DNA from: Ruminococcus sp. YRD2003
GTDB taxonomy: Bacteria; Bacillota; Clostridia; Oscillospirales; Ruminococcaceae
Assembly: GCA_900109435.1 (NCBI GenBank)
Contig: FNZT01000005.1
Span: 135,294 to 199,293, forward strand
Reading direction: 5' to 3'
Length of the DNA stretch: 64,000 nt
In this document: positions 51,162-59,553 of the stretch, piece by piece
How positions within the stretch are numbered: position 1 is the stretch's first letter
Layout of the letters: each line of letters begins with the position of its first letter
Program-made: the position numbers and the translations under genes
Notes under the pieces: generated by a model
Database searches by the model: none
Seen by the model: the letters and a program-made list of their open reading frames with translations, nothing else
Told to the model about the DNA's origin: nothing

Positions 51162-53342
51162 ATGAATAAACCAAAGCGACCGATCATTTGCGTCGTTTCA
51201 GCTGAAGCCAACAGCATCGAGCAGAGACAGATACTGTACGGCATCATCGAAAAGGCGCAGGAGTACGGCTACGATACCGCTGTGCTCTCAAACATATACA
51301 ACCCGAATATAAGTGTAAACTCACTTGAGTGCGAAAATAAGATATACGAGCTCGTGCAGTCCGAACAGATAGCCGCCGTGATACTTATTTCCGAGTCTTT
51401 CGTGAACGAGCAGATACGCGAGGCTATCGCCAACTCTATGCTCAAAAAGGACGTGCCCATGATCATTCTCGGCGCGCACCTCGAAGAGTTCACAGACTCG
51501 AAGTTCACTTTTATCAATACAAGCGACGAGGACGATACCGAGGCGATAGTCGATCACCTCATTGACAAGCACGGACTGACAGATATCGACTACCTCTCGG
51601 GGAACGACTACCTCGAGCTCTCGCGCAAGCGTGCCGAGGGCTACAAGCGCTCGCTCCGCAAGCACGGGATAGAAGTCAGCGAGGAAAAGATCCACTTCGG
51701 CGACTTCTGGATGAATTCAGGCGAGGAGCTCGCAAAAAAATACATCAGCGGTCAGCTGCCGCTGCCGCAGGCTGTGGCGTGCGCGAACGACTATATGGCT
51801 TACGGTCTGCTCGATGAATTCAGGCGCAATAATGTCCGTGTGCCCGAGGACGTTACCGTCATCGGCTACGAGTACATAAACAAGCGGCTCATGCACTATC
51901 CGCTGCTCTCGACCTACCGCCGCAACCGCGCAGACCTCGGCAGACGCGCTGTCGAGATAATCCGCAGCAGGCTCGAGGGACTGGAAGAGCCCGCTTTTAC
52001 TCCGCCAAAGGGCGAATTCATCTTCGGCGACAGCTGCTCCTGCGGAAATGACCTCAGCACATACTTCGAGGAGCTCGACACAGTAAAAGTCAAGAGCGAT
52101 TTCGAGGCGTGGAACCTTTTCAGCTCTCTCGACCAGGAGATCACCGAGAGCAAGAACCTCGACGAATTCGTCAGGATACTGGGAAAATTTCACTGGCTGA
52201 TACGCGACGCGTATAATGTGGTGCTGTGCCTGCAATCCAACTGGTACGACCCCACAGCCGATATCTCCGATATAATGACCTGCCGCGACATTATGCCGTG
52301 GCTCGACAATTCACCGTTTGAGGCGCACCGCTTCGACTTCGCGGAGATATTCTCGCGCTGCCAGACACCCGCTGTCTATTACTTCAACCCCATTTTCTTC
52401 GGGCAGCGTATGTTCGGTCATATCATTATCCGCTATGACGTACCCGACACCTACGATGATATCTTCCGCAACTGGATCAAATCTGTGTCCATATGCCTCG
52501 AATTCCTGCGAATGAAGAACGATATCCGCTACCTCACAAGCTGTCAGAACCTCTCCGAGCAGCGCGATACACTCACGGGTATGTACAACGCCACAGGCCT
52601 CGAAAAGTCCTATAATTCGGCTGTTCTGCACGGGAATAAGGAACTCTACTTCATCATGCTCAGGATATGCCTCTCGGAAGAGAGCATCTCCATCGAGAAC
52701 ACCGACGACAGGATAAAAGCTATACTCGACGCTTCGCGTGCGCTGGACGAGTTCTGCGGAAACCACGATATCTGCGGTCGTATCAACGACAATACGCTCA
52801 TCTGCGTGGTTCAGCGTAATGCTCCGCCCGAGCTGCTCGCGGACTGTGTATCGGCGATACTCCTCCAGCACAAGAAGTATATGGGCTATTACGGCTCGGA
52901 TTCGTTCGTGTGCGTGTGCGAACAGTGCTCGGGAGTCCCCTACAAGGAAATATACGACAGGTGCTCGGCAGAAGCCGATATAAAGGCAAAGGCGCTCGAC
53001 GAGAAGCGCATAATCAGCCACTACAGGGAGATGGCGGAGATACGTACCTATGTATACTCCCGCCCGACCGAGACCTTCGACAGCGAAAGCCTCCACAACC
53101 TCTTCCCAGGCAGCACGGGGTACCTCAGAAGCGTTTTCAAGCAGTGCTTCGGCATAAGCTTCCACAAGGACTGCATCATCGCCCGTATCGCAAAGGCGAA
53201 ATATTACCTCGCGACTACAACTCTGAACGTCATCGAGATATCCGAGAAATGCGGCTATCTCGACAGCAAATACTTCCTCAGACAGTTCAGCATGGTCGTC
53301 GGAATGACGCCTATACAGTACCGCGTAAGTATCCAGTATTAA
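51162..53342 (+). CDS. AraC-family regulator with LacI-type sensor and degenerate GGDEF-like domain
   Basis: A 726-residue cytoplasmic regulator. Residues about 1-290 resemble the periplasmic-binding-protein sensor of LacI/GalR proteins (PIICVVSAEANSIEQRQ, ACANDYMAYGLLDEF, DVTVIGYEY). A central region (about 300-450) is GAF-like at best. RDTLTGMYNATGLEKSY (about 465-482) is the start of a GGDEF-type fold, but no GGDEF signature follows, so it is likely non-catalytic. The last 95 residues are an AraC helix-turn-helix (LRSVFKQCFGISFHKDCII, SEKCGYLDSKYFLRQF). Divergent from the xylanase gene, it probably controls hemicellulose genes in response to a sugar. Confidence 0.85.
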   Translation: MNKPKRPIICVVSAEANSIEQRQILYGIIEKAQEYGYDTAVLSNIYNPNISVNSLECENKIYELVQSEQIAAVILISESFVNEQIREAIANSMLKKDVPMIILGAHLEEFTDSKFTFINTSDEDDTEAIVDHLIDKHGLTDIDYLSGNDYLELSRKRAEGYKRSLRKHGIEVSEEKIHFGDFWMNSGEELAKKYISGQLPLPQAVACANDYMAYGLLDEFRRNNVRVPEDVTVIGYEYINKRLMHYPLLSTYRRNRADLGRRAVEIIRSRLEGLEEPAFTPPKGEFIFGDSCSCGNDLSTYFEELDTVKVKSDFEAWNLFSSLDQEITESKNLDEFVRILGKFHWLIRDAYNVVLCLQSNWYDPTADISDIMTCRDIMPWLDNSPFEAHRFDFAEIFSRCQTPAVYYFNPIFFGQRMFGHIIIRYDVPDTYDDIFRNWIKSVSICLEFLRMKNDIRYLTSCQNLSEQRDTLTGMYNATGLEKSYNSAVLHGNKELYFIMLRICLSEESISIENTDDRIKAILDASRALDEFCGNHDICGRINDNTLICVVQRNAPPELLADCVSAILLQHKKYMGYYGSDSFVCVCEQCSGVPYKEIYDRCSAEADIKAKALDEKRIISHYREMAEIRTYVYSRPTETFDSESLHNLFPGSTGYLRSVFKQCFGISFHKDCIIARIAKAKYYLATTTLNVIEISEKCGYLDSKYFLRQFSMVVGMTPIQYRVSIQY

Positions 53343-53343
53343 A

Positions 53344-53370
53344 AAAGGCTGCCTAAAGGCAGCCTTTTTC
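53344..53370 (+). terminator. Terminator of the AraC-type gene
   Basis: AAAGGCTGCC (53344-53353) with GGCAGCCTTT (53358-53367), then T. Confidence 0.88.
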
Positions 53371-53373
53371 TCG

Positions 53374-53772
53374 GTAAAATGAAAAGACGCTCTTCACCGA
53401 CACCCTCTCAAAAGTCAGTGAAGAACGTCTCTCAGCGTCAGCAATGCGCACCCTCTATACGCATTCCCGACTACGGCAGATACAATCCGAAGTATCCATA
53501 CATCCATCTGCTGTGGCGGGTAGAGTTCAAATCGTGTAAACCGTTTGCATGGCTGAGTTTAGGCGATCAAACATATTATAGGCATTAATGTTTAATAAAC
53601 AGCCCCGCTTGCCGAATCGTTTGCTGCAACTTGGTGGTGAGAACAAAATACGGCGGAGTTTAAACCGTAAAGCAGATAAAATGTACTTGCCGTTGATCAC
53701 AGGACACAATAATTTCATATCTTATTGTGCTGTCGGGTGAAGCCCTGTTTTTGGCAGTTTTTCGTTACCGAC
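53374..53772 (-). ncRNA. Candidate structured noncoding RNA, about 400 nt
   Basis: The minus strand has a promoter at 53779-53807 and a strong terminator at 53385-53430, with no convincing reading frame between. Local hairpins are visible, for instance CACAATAA with TTATTGTG and TACGG with CCGTA. I could not match it to tmRNA, RNase P RNA, 6S RNA or SRP RNA by their conserved cores. Boundaries are inferred from promoter and terminator only. A leader of some unrecognised short gene is the main alternative. Confidence 0.5.
53385..53430 (-). terminator. Terminator of the candidate RNA
   Basis: A 17-position stem (53385-53401 with 53414-53430, two mismatches or G-T pairs); the minus strand continues TTTTCATTTT. 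Confidence 0.8.
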
Positions 53773-53778
53773 ACTTGT

Positions 53779-53807
53779 ATTATAAAATAATCCCGCAAGA
53801 TAATCAA
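53779..53807 (-). promoter_or_regulatory. Promoter of the candidate RNA
   Basis: On the minus strand TTGATT (53802-53807), 17-bp spacer, TATAAT (53779-53784). Confidence 0.7.
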
Positions 53808-53821
53808 CCTATAATATTGCT

Positions 53822-54138
53822 CATTTTTAGGACAAAATTGCGTTTTAATATTGAATGAAAAATATTAATATTCGGTTAATATAAAATATATTATGTCAGA
53901 AACATATTCTGTTCATATTCGTGAAATTATACATATTGTGTATTGGTCAAAAGTGTATTCCAATTTGCTTATTTGGCTTGATACAGCTGTTTTCGGCGAG
54001 GTCATCCAATGCTCTGCCGCTCGGGTGCTCCAAACTGCACGCTTTATCACTGTACAACAAAACCCTCGCACTTACAAAGGTTATAATTTATAACCATCTG
54101 CTGATGTGGAATTTTTTTCATCTTGTGTTCACAAAAAT
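53822..54138. other. AT-rich intergenic stretch, nothing recognised
   Basis: Low-GC sequence with several TTAATATT-type runs. Open frames here have no ribosome binding site and no protein-like composition. Confidence 0.5.
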
Positions 54139-54142
54139 AAAA

Positions 54143-54164
54143 GCAGGAGCCCGTGAGCTCCTGC
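54143..54164 (-). terminator. Terminator of the 54.2-54.9 kb gene
   Basis: GCAGGAGC (54143-54150) with GCTCCTGC (54157-54164); the minus strand continues TTTTATTTTTG. Confidence 0.85.
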
Positions 54165-54178
54165 AATATTATTCTAAG

Positions 54179-54898
54179 TCATATGATCCCCTGCGCGGCA
54201 TCCTCTATCTGCTTCTCGTAGAATGCCTTCAGCCACGGGTGCTCGTACTCCGTAAAGAGCTTCATCGCGCCGTGTGCGTTCTCAACGGCGTTGTCTATGC
54301 TCTCCTGATTGCCCGTATGCGAGCAGATGTATATGCCCGTAATGAGTATTTCAAGCAGCTTTGAGTCGTTCCTGCCCTGCGGTTTGTAGCCGAAATTCAT
54401 CAGGAGCTTGAACGCCTGCATATATTTCTTCGCCGCGCAGTCAACGAGCGCAAGCGCGATATACAGGTCCGCGCGCTGCTTCATGTCCACCTTCTCGGAG
54501 TGGTTCTGCATGAAGTTGATGTTCTCGGTGCGGAAATCAACTGCATCTCGCCAGTGCCCCTGCTTGCTCTTGTTTTTGAGAGCCTCTATGCAGTAGCCGA
54601 ATTTATCATCATTATTCAGCTTCTTATCCTTGAGCATATCGAGGTAGAACTCCGCACTGCCGAAGTCGCGTATCCTGTCAAAGAGCCTTACGGTCTGGAG
54701 GATATCCTCAGCGAGCGGCTTCTTGTGTTCGTTCACGAATGCGTCCGCATAATTCTCGGCAAGCTCCCGCGTATAACCGAGCTCGCTGAAATCAGCGTAC
54801 AGCTCCATATACCTCTTGGTATCGGCATTCCCGCCCGAACGAAGTGCCTTTGCGAACACTCCTTTTTTACGTTCACGTTCCTGTGGTGACAGCATCAT
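54179..54898 (-). CDS. Hypothetical helical-repeat protein
   Basis: A 239-residue soluble protein, almost entirely helical in pattern, with regularly spaced pairs of amphipathic helices (for example KQRADLYIALALVDCAAKKYMQAFKLLMNFG), suggestive of TPR-like repeats. Not recognised as a named family. ATG 54898 or 54895 both sit behind AAAGGGG; the first is used. It has its own promoter and terminator. Confidence 0.7.
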   Translation of the reverse strand: MMLSPQERERKKGVFAKALRSGGNADTKRYMELYADFSELGYTRELAENYADAFVNEHKKPLAEDILQTVRLFDRIRDFGSAEFYLDMLKDKKLNNDDKFGYCIEALKNKSKQGHWRDAVDFRTENINFMQNHSEKVDMKQRADLYIALALVDCAAKKYMQAFKLLMNFGYKPQGRNDSKLLEILITGIYICSHTGNQESIDNAVENAHGAMKLFTEYEHPWLKAFYEKQIEDAAQGII

Positions 54899-54996
54899 CA
54901 ACACCCCTTTATCTCATGCGGCCCGTGCCAAAGCCGCCGCAGTAATTCTGTCAGGTGCGCCATATCTGTATGCAGGCGCTTCTGTCTTACTCAATA

Positions 54997-55025
54997 ATTT
55001 TAGCATAAATCTTAAACTTAGTCAA
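54997..55025 (-). promoter_or_regulatory. Promoter of the helical-repeat gene
   Basis: On the minus strand TTGACT (55020-55025), 17-bp spacer, TAAAAT (54997-55002). Confidence 0.75.
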
Positions 55026-55141
55026 CAATTGTTTATCTATTTCGGGCAAAACTGGAACTTTGCACAAAAAACATCTTTTATTTTTTCCAAATCAATCTTT
55101 TTAACTTTATCGGCTTTTAAGCTTATTTAAAGGTTTTATGC

Positions 55142-55147
55142 TATAAT
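55142..55147 (+). promoter_or_regulatory. -10 box of the two-component operon
   Basis: TATAAT with TG two bases before (extended -10 type, TGC TATAAT). No good -35 element, which suits an activated promoter. Confidence 0.55.
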
Positions 55148-55184
55148 AGTATGCAGGGATGTTATTTTTTAAGGGGGTATATTT

Positions 55185-55865
55185 ATGAAACTCCTCGTTG
55201 TTGAGGACGAGATACAGCTCGCAGACGCGCTCAGCGAGATTCTCAAACGCAATATGTACTCCGTGGACACGGTATACGACGGTGTGGAAGGCTTGGATAA
55301 CGCTCTCACGGGCGTTTATGACTGCATCATCCTCGATATCATGCTCCCCGGAATGAACGGGCTCGAAGTCCTTCAAAACCTCAGAGCCGAAAAGATCAAT
55401 ACGCCCGTGCTCCTCCTGACCGCAAGAAGCGAGATAGACGACAAGATAAACGGGCTCGACTGCGGGGCTGACGACTACCTCACAAAGCCGTTCGTGACAG
55501 GTGAGCTCCTCGCGCGTATCCGCGCTCTCACCCGCAGAAAGGGCGAGATACAGGACGACAACCGCCTTGAGTTCAACGGCTTGCTGCTCCATAAGAACAC
55601 CTGCTCCATAAGCTATGGCGACAATGACGTCAAGCTCAGCCTGAAGGAGTATCAGATCATGGAGCTGCTTATCGCCAACCCCAAGCAGATACTCACAAAA
55701 GAACGCATCATCGAGAAAATATGGGGCTACGAGAGCGATGTGGACTACAACAACATCGAAGTCTACATCTCGTTCCTGCGCAAGAAGCTGAACGCGATAT
55801 CGGCTCACGCACAGATAAAGACCGCCCGCAGTATCGGCTACTCCATCGAGAGCACCGAAAAATAA
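55185..55865 (+). CDS. OmpR/PhoB-type response regulator
   Basis: A 226-residue regulator. The receiver domain (1-115) has the acidic pair at the end of strand 1 (VVEDE), phosphoacceptor Asp51 (ILDIMLPGMNG) and the conserved Lys in LTKPF. The C-terminal winged helix (about 130-225) has LSLKEYQIMELLIANPKQILTKERI. GGGGG lies upstream. Partner kinase follows 33 bp later. Confidence 0.95.
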   Translation: MKLLVVEDEIQLADALSEILKRNMYSVDTVYDGVEGLDNALTGVYDCIILDIMLPGMNGLEVLQNLRAEKINTPVLLLTARSEIDDKINGLDCGADDYLTKPFVTGELLARIRALTRRKGEIQDDNRLEFNGLLLHKNTCSISYGDNDVKLSLKEYQIMELLIANPKQILTKERIIEKIWGYESDVDYNNIEVYISFLRKKLNAISAHAQIKTARSIGYSIESTEK

Positions 55866-55898
55866 CCACATCACGATTTTTTACGGAGGTGTACGCCT

Positions 55899-57893
55899 TT
55901 GTTCAGAAAGGTACAGCTTAAATTCTTCGGTATCATAACCTCCATTCTCCTCGCCATATTCATCGCCGTGCTCGGCTCTGTCAACATCATCATGGACACT
56001 GTCATGGAGAACCAGACGCGGATAGTTCTTGAGCAGGTGGCGGCAGGCGTCGGTTACGACGGAGTATCACAGAAATTCTTCATCGAGCGCCCCGACGACA
56101 AGAACTGGCAGCGCTTCGATGACTATCAGCGGGCCGAACCGCCAGCGGATCCCGATATCATGCCGTCAATCCCCACCACCGTGCAGACGGAGGGAACTAC
56201 GTCAGAGGCGCAGACTTCCGAAGAGATAACGACAACATCAGAAGTTCTGACTGCGGCGGAAACTCTGCCTCCGCAGACGACTGCTCCGACCGAGGCTCAT
56301 ATTGTGGAGCCGCAGACTACGCGCGCTCCTGAAACTCAGCCTACATGGGAAAAAGCAACTCGTGCGACCGCTTACAAGGTCCCCACGACCACCGAGGCTC
56401 AGCGCACTCATCCGCCTCATACTCAGCCTCCGCAAACTCAACCGTCTCAGACTCAGCCCCCGCAGACACAGCCTCCGCAAACGCTGCCGCCTCAGACTCA
56501 GCCGCCCGAGACTACGGCTCGGCAAGACCATAACGGCGATCAGCCCGTATGGGGACCGTGGGGTCCGTGGGGTCCGTGGACGCCGTGGGGACCTCCCCCG
56601 TGGCTCAACGGCGGCGGCGACGGAGATATCAACGACGGCCATAACTACGGCAGCAGCGATGACGATGACGACGATGACCGCTGTCAGGAGAACAAAAACT
56701 GCCCGATGCCGCAGGGTGCCGTTTACGGAATGGCAAACACTTCTTTCGCTCCCGTGCTGGACGGATATACTATAATTAATGCAAGCGACTCCGCTGCCAC
56801 CGTCACAACTGCCGCCGACACGACGACTGCCCCCCCCGTGCCGCGCGAACCGATGAGGCGCAGGGACGACGGCTACGACAACAACGCTGTTCCGCGTTCG
56901 CTCGGCTCTATCGACTTCTTTATCATCATGGCTGACGAGGAGGGCAAACTCGCAGGGATCCAGAATAACGACGAAATGTCGGACGCTGTCGCTCAGGAGT
57001 ACATAAACGAGATACTCAGCAGGAACGTCAGCTCGGGAATGGCGAACAACTATCAGTTCTGCACCGAGAAAAAGGACAACGGCACTCTCATGGTCTTCAC
57101 AGACAAGAGCGCCGAGATAGATATGATGAACAAGCTCAAGCGCACGACCGTCATCGTCGGGCTCATAAGCATCGTCATACTCTCTGCCGCCGCATACTTC
57201 CTCAGCGGTCTCATCGTGCGCCCCATCAAGGTCGCTTTCGATAAGCAGAAGCAGTTCATCTCAGATGCGAGCCATGAGCTGAAAACTCCGCTGACAGTCA
57301 TCTCCGCGAACGCCGACGTCCTCGAGGGCGAGATAGGCGAGAACAAGTGGCTGACCTACATTCAGGATCAAGCCGACCGTATGAACGTGCTCGTCAACGA
57401 CCTCCTCAACCTCACAAGGCTGGAGAACAACTCCAACTTCATACCGACCGAATTCGACCTGAGCAAGGCCATCGAAAATACCGCGCTCCCGTTCGAGTGC
57501 CGTGCCTTTGAAGCGGGCAAGAACTTCGTCCTGAACATTCAGGAAGGGTTAAGGATAACAGGCAGCGAACAGCACGTCAAGCAGATGGCTGCCATATTTA
57601 TCGACAACGCTCTCAAATACTCAAAGGAGAACGGCACCGTGCGCGTTACGCTCAAAAACGACGGCGGAAAGATACGCTTCTCGGTGTACAACACGGGAAC
57701 AGGTCTCAAAGAAGAGGAAAAAGAAAAGATATTCGAGCGCTTCTACCGCAGCGACGCCTCCCGAAACAGGGCTACGGGCGGCTACGGACTCGGTCTCGCT
57801 ATCGCGAAATCCATCATCGACAAGCATAAGTTCAAGCTCTTCGTCGACAACGCCGAGGGCAAGAGCGTCTGCTTCATCGTCACCATGAACTGA
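55899..57893 (+). CDS. Sensor histidine kinase with long low-complexity outer region
   Basis: A 664-residue membrane kinase. Membrane helices at about 10-32 and 415-438 enclose an outer region of nearly 400 residues, far longer than usual. That region is Thr/Pro/Gln-rich, with a run of PPQTQ-type repeats (about 165-205), then four WGP-type units in a row, a poly-Gly patch and a run of seven Asp. The inner part is standard: HAMP-like segment, DHp with His459 (SHELKTPLT), and HATPase motifs N (FIDNALKYS), G1 and G2 (GYGLGLAIAKSI). Partner of the response regulator upstream. The signal sensed is unknown. Confidence 0.93.
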   Translation: MFRKVQLKFFGIITSILLAIFIAVLGSVNIIMDTVMENQTRIVLEQVAAGVGYDGVSQKFFIERPDDKNWQRFDDYQRAEPPADPDIMPSIPTTVQTEGTTSEAQTSEEITTTSEVLTAAETLPPQTTAPTEAHIVEPQTTRAPETQPTWEKATRATAYKVPTTTEAQRTHPPHTQPPQTQPSQTQPPQTQPPQTLPPQTQPPETTARQDHNGDQPVWGPWGPWGPWTPWGPPPWLNGGGDGDINDGHNYGSSDDDDDDDRCQENKNCPMPQGAVYGMANTSFAPVLDGYTIINASDSAATVTTAADTTTAPPVPREPMRRRDDGYDNNAVPRSLGSIDFFIIMADEEGKLAGIQNNDEMSDAVAQEYINEILSRNVSSGMANNYQFCTEKKDNGTLMVFTDKSAEIDMMNKLKRTTVIVGLISIVILSAAAYFLSGLIVRPIKVAFDKQKQFISDASHELKTPLTVISANADVLEGEIGENKWLTYIQDQADRMNVLVNDLLNLTRLENNSNFIPTEFDLSKAIENTALPFECRAFEAGKNFVLNIQEGLRITGSEQHVKQMAAIFIDNALKYSKENGTVRVTLKNDGGKIRFSVYNTGTGLKEEEKEKIFERFYRSDASRNRATGGYGLGLAIAKSIIDKHKFKLFVDNAEGKSVCFIVTMN

Positions 57894-57896
57894 AAC

Positions 57897-57931
57897 AAAA
57901 CCTCGCTAAATGCACTTTAGCGAGGTTTTTT
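57897..57931. terminator. Bidirectional terminator
   Basis: AAAACCTCGCTAAA (57897-57910) pairs with TTTAGCGAGGTTTT (57916-57929); serves both the kinase gene and rmuC. Confidence 0.9.
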
Positions 57932-57933
57932 CA

Positions 57934-59172
57934 TCATTCTGTATCAGGCAGCCTCACAGAGTCTCCTTCCCCGCTCGGCAGCTCGACCTTGCTGAGACTG
58001 CGGTTTATCTGTCGGGTACGGGTGCCGATGAGCTTTTCGAGGTCGTCATCTACCTGTCGGATGTGCTTCTGCGTCTTTTCAAGCGCCTCGGAGAAGCTGC
58101 CGAACTCCTTCTTGACCGAGCCGAGTATCTCCCACACCTCGTTGCTGCGCTTCTGTATCGCGAGTGTGCGGAAGCCCATTTGCAGCGAATTCAGCATGGC
58201 TGCCATGGTCGACGGACCTGTTATGCTCACGCTGTACTCGCGCTGCAAGGTCTCGACGAGCCCGAGGTTGACCGCCTCGGCGTACAGCCCCTCGAACGGC
58301 AGGAACATAATGCCGAAATTGGTCGTATACGGCGGTGATACGTACTTTGAGCGGATATCTCCCGCACACTTCTTCATCACGGCAACAAGGTTCTTCTTCG
58401 CAGCGTCGATGCGCTCTTTCTCGCCCGAGCCGTACGCCTCCTGCAAAGCGGCATATGTATCGCCCGGGAACTTTGAATCTATGGGCAGGTATATGCTCGA
58501 GCCGTCTGCCACTCCCGGGAGCTTCACGGCGAATTCTACGTGCTCGCGGCTGTTGGGGACGGTCGCGACTTCCGTTTCGTAGAGCTCGGGGGCGAGTATC
58601 TCCTCAAGTATACTGCCAAGCTGTATCTCGCCCAGTATACCGCGGGTCTTGACATTGGACAGAACTTTTTTAAGGTCGCCGACACCCGACGCTATGCTCT
58701 GCATCTCGCCGAGGCTCTCGTATACCTTCTCCAGCCGCTCGCTGACGAGCTTGAACGACTTCTGAAGCTGCGATTCGAGCTTCTCATTGACAGTGTTCTG
58801 TATCACATCAAGCTTTTTTTGGTTCTCGTCCTGTATGGAAGTGAGCTGGCGCATCATCGTCAGACGCATACTCTCAAGCCGCTCGTTATTCGCGGATTCA
58901 AGCGTCTTGAAGCGGTTCTCGAGGTTAGCGAGCTGGCGGAGCTGCGCCTCGGACGCCTGATTCTGATTGTCCGTGAGGAGGCGGCTGAAAGTCTGCATAC
59001 CTCCGCTGAGCTCGGCGTTTATCTCGCGGCGCGATGCCGAAAAGCCCTCACGAAGCGTCTTTTCGAGTTTCGCTCCCCTGCCCTTCCCGTCGGCGGCAAA
59101 CTGCTTCATCAGTACCACTATGAGCAGGACTACTATTATCAGGCACAATATGATAAGTATGATATCAGTCAT
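57934..59172 (-). CDS. rmuC: DNA recombination protein RmuC
   Basis: A 412-residue protein: an N-terminal membrane helix (about 4-22), a long coiled coil (about 35-170), then the RmuC domain with GILGEIQLGSILEEIL, YLPIDSKFPGDTY and FLPFEGLYAEAV. RmuC is thought to be a nuclease-like protein limiting certain rearrangements; the biochemical role is not settled. Confidence 0.92.
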   Translation of the reverse strand: MTDIILIILCLIIVVLLIVVLMKQFAADGKGRGAKLEKTLREGFSASRREINAELSGGMQTFSRLLTDNQNQASEAQLRQLANLENRFKTLESANNERLESMRLTMMRQLTSIQDENQKKLDVIQNTVNEKLESQLQKSFKLVSERLEKVYESLGEMQSIASGVGDLKKVLSNVKTRGILGEIQLGSILEEILAPELYETEVATVPNSREHVEFAVKLPGVADGSSIYLPIDSKFPGDTYAALQEAYGSGEKERIDAAKKNLVAVMKKCAGDIRSKYVSPPYTTNFGIMFLPFEGLYAEAVNLGLVETLQREYSVSITGPSTMAAMLNSLQMGFRTLAIQKRSNEVWEILGSVKKEFGSFSEALEKTQKHIRQVDDDLEKLIGTRTRQINRSLSKVELPSGEGDSVRLPDTE

Positions 59173-59266
59173 AGCTTGTATCTCCCTTCAATTTACAATG
59201 ATTATAGCATAAATGCAAAAAAATAGCAAGCCAACCGCAAGGTTGCCCATACAAGGCAATCACGCA

Positions 59267-59385
59267 GGGAACGCCGCTCTCGGCGTTCCACATACATATT
59301 GTTATACGGCGGGCGAGCGGAACTCGCCCCTACAAAGCGTTTCCGCGGTCGTTTTCGTGAATTTGCGGGCGGCATCCTTCCGCCC
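59267..59385. repeat. REP-like element, copy 3, with an adjoining related hairpin
   Basis: GGAACGCCG/CGGCGTTCC (59268-59289) and GGGCGAG/CTCGCCC (59311-59329, CGGAA loop, then CCTAC) repeat the build of the 42148-42229 element with compensatory changes in the stems. A further GGGCGG/CCGCCC hairpin (59367-59385) follows. No gene inside. Confidence 0.75.
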
Positions 59386-59477
59386 TATGGCATTGCCGCG
59401 ATTTTTTGTGCAATGTGTAACAAATTCAACCAAGAATTTTTACCTTATTCTATATGGCTTTTTCTTACATTTTATGT

Positions 59478-59483
59478 TATAAT
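59478..59483 (+). promoter_or_regulatory. -10 box of ppdK
   Basis: TATAAT preceded by a T-rich stretch; the -35 element is weak. It leaves a leader of about 65 nt. Confidence 0.55.
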
Positions 59484-59553
59484 ATATCTAAGTCGGAAAG
59501 GGCTCGCTTTGGTGTGCCCTGCTCCGCAAAGTTTAAAATGGAGGTATATTCCC

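Noticed and set aside
53379..53588. 69-codon frame after the AraC-type gene
   Set aside because: Overlaps the terminator region, lacks a ribosome binding site and has no protein-like pattern; the structured-RNA reading on the other strand fits better.
53893..54364. Plus-strand frames in the AT-rich interval
   Set aside because: No ribosome binding site, and the longer one runs antisense into the helical-repeat gene.
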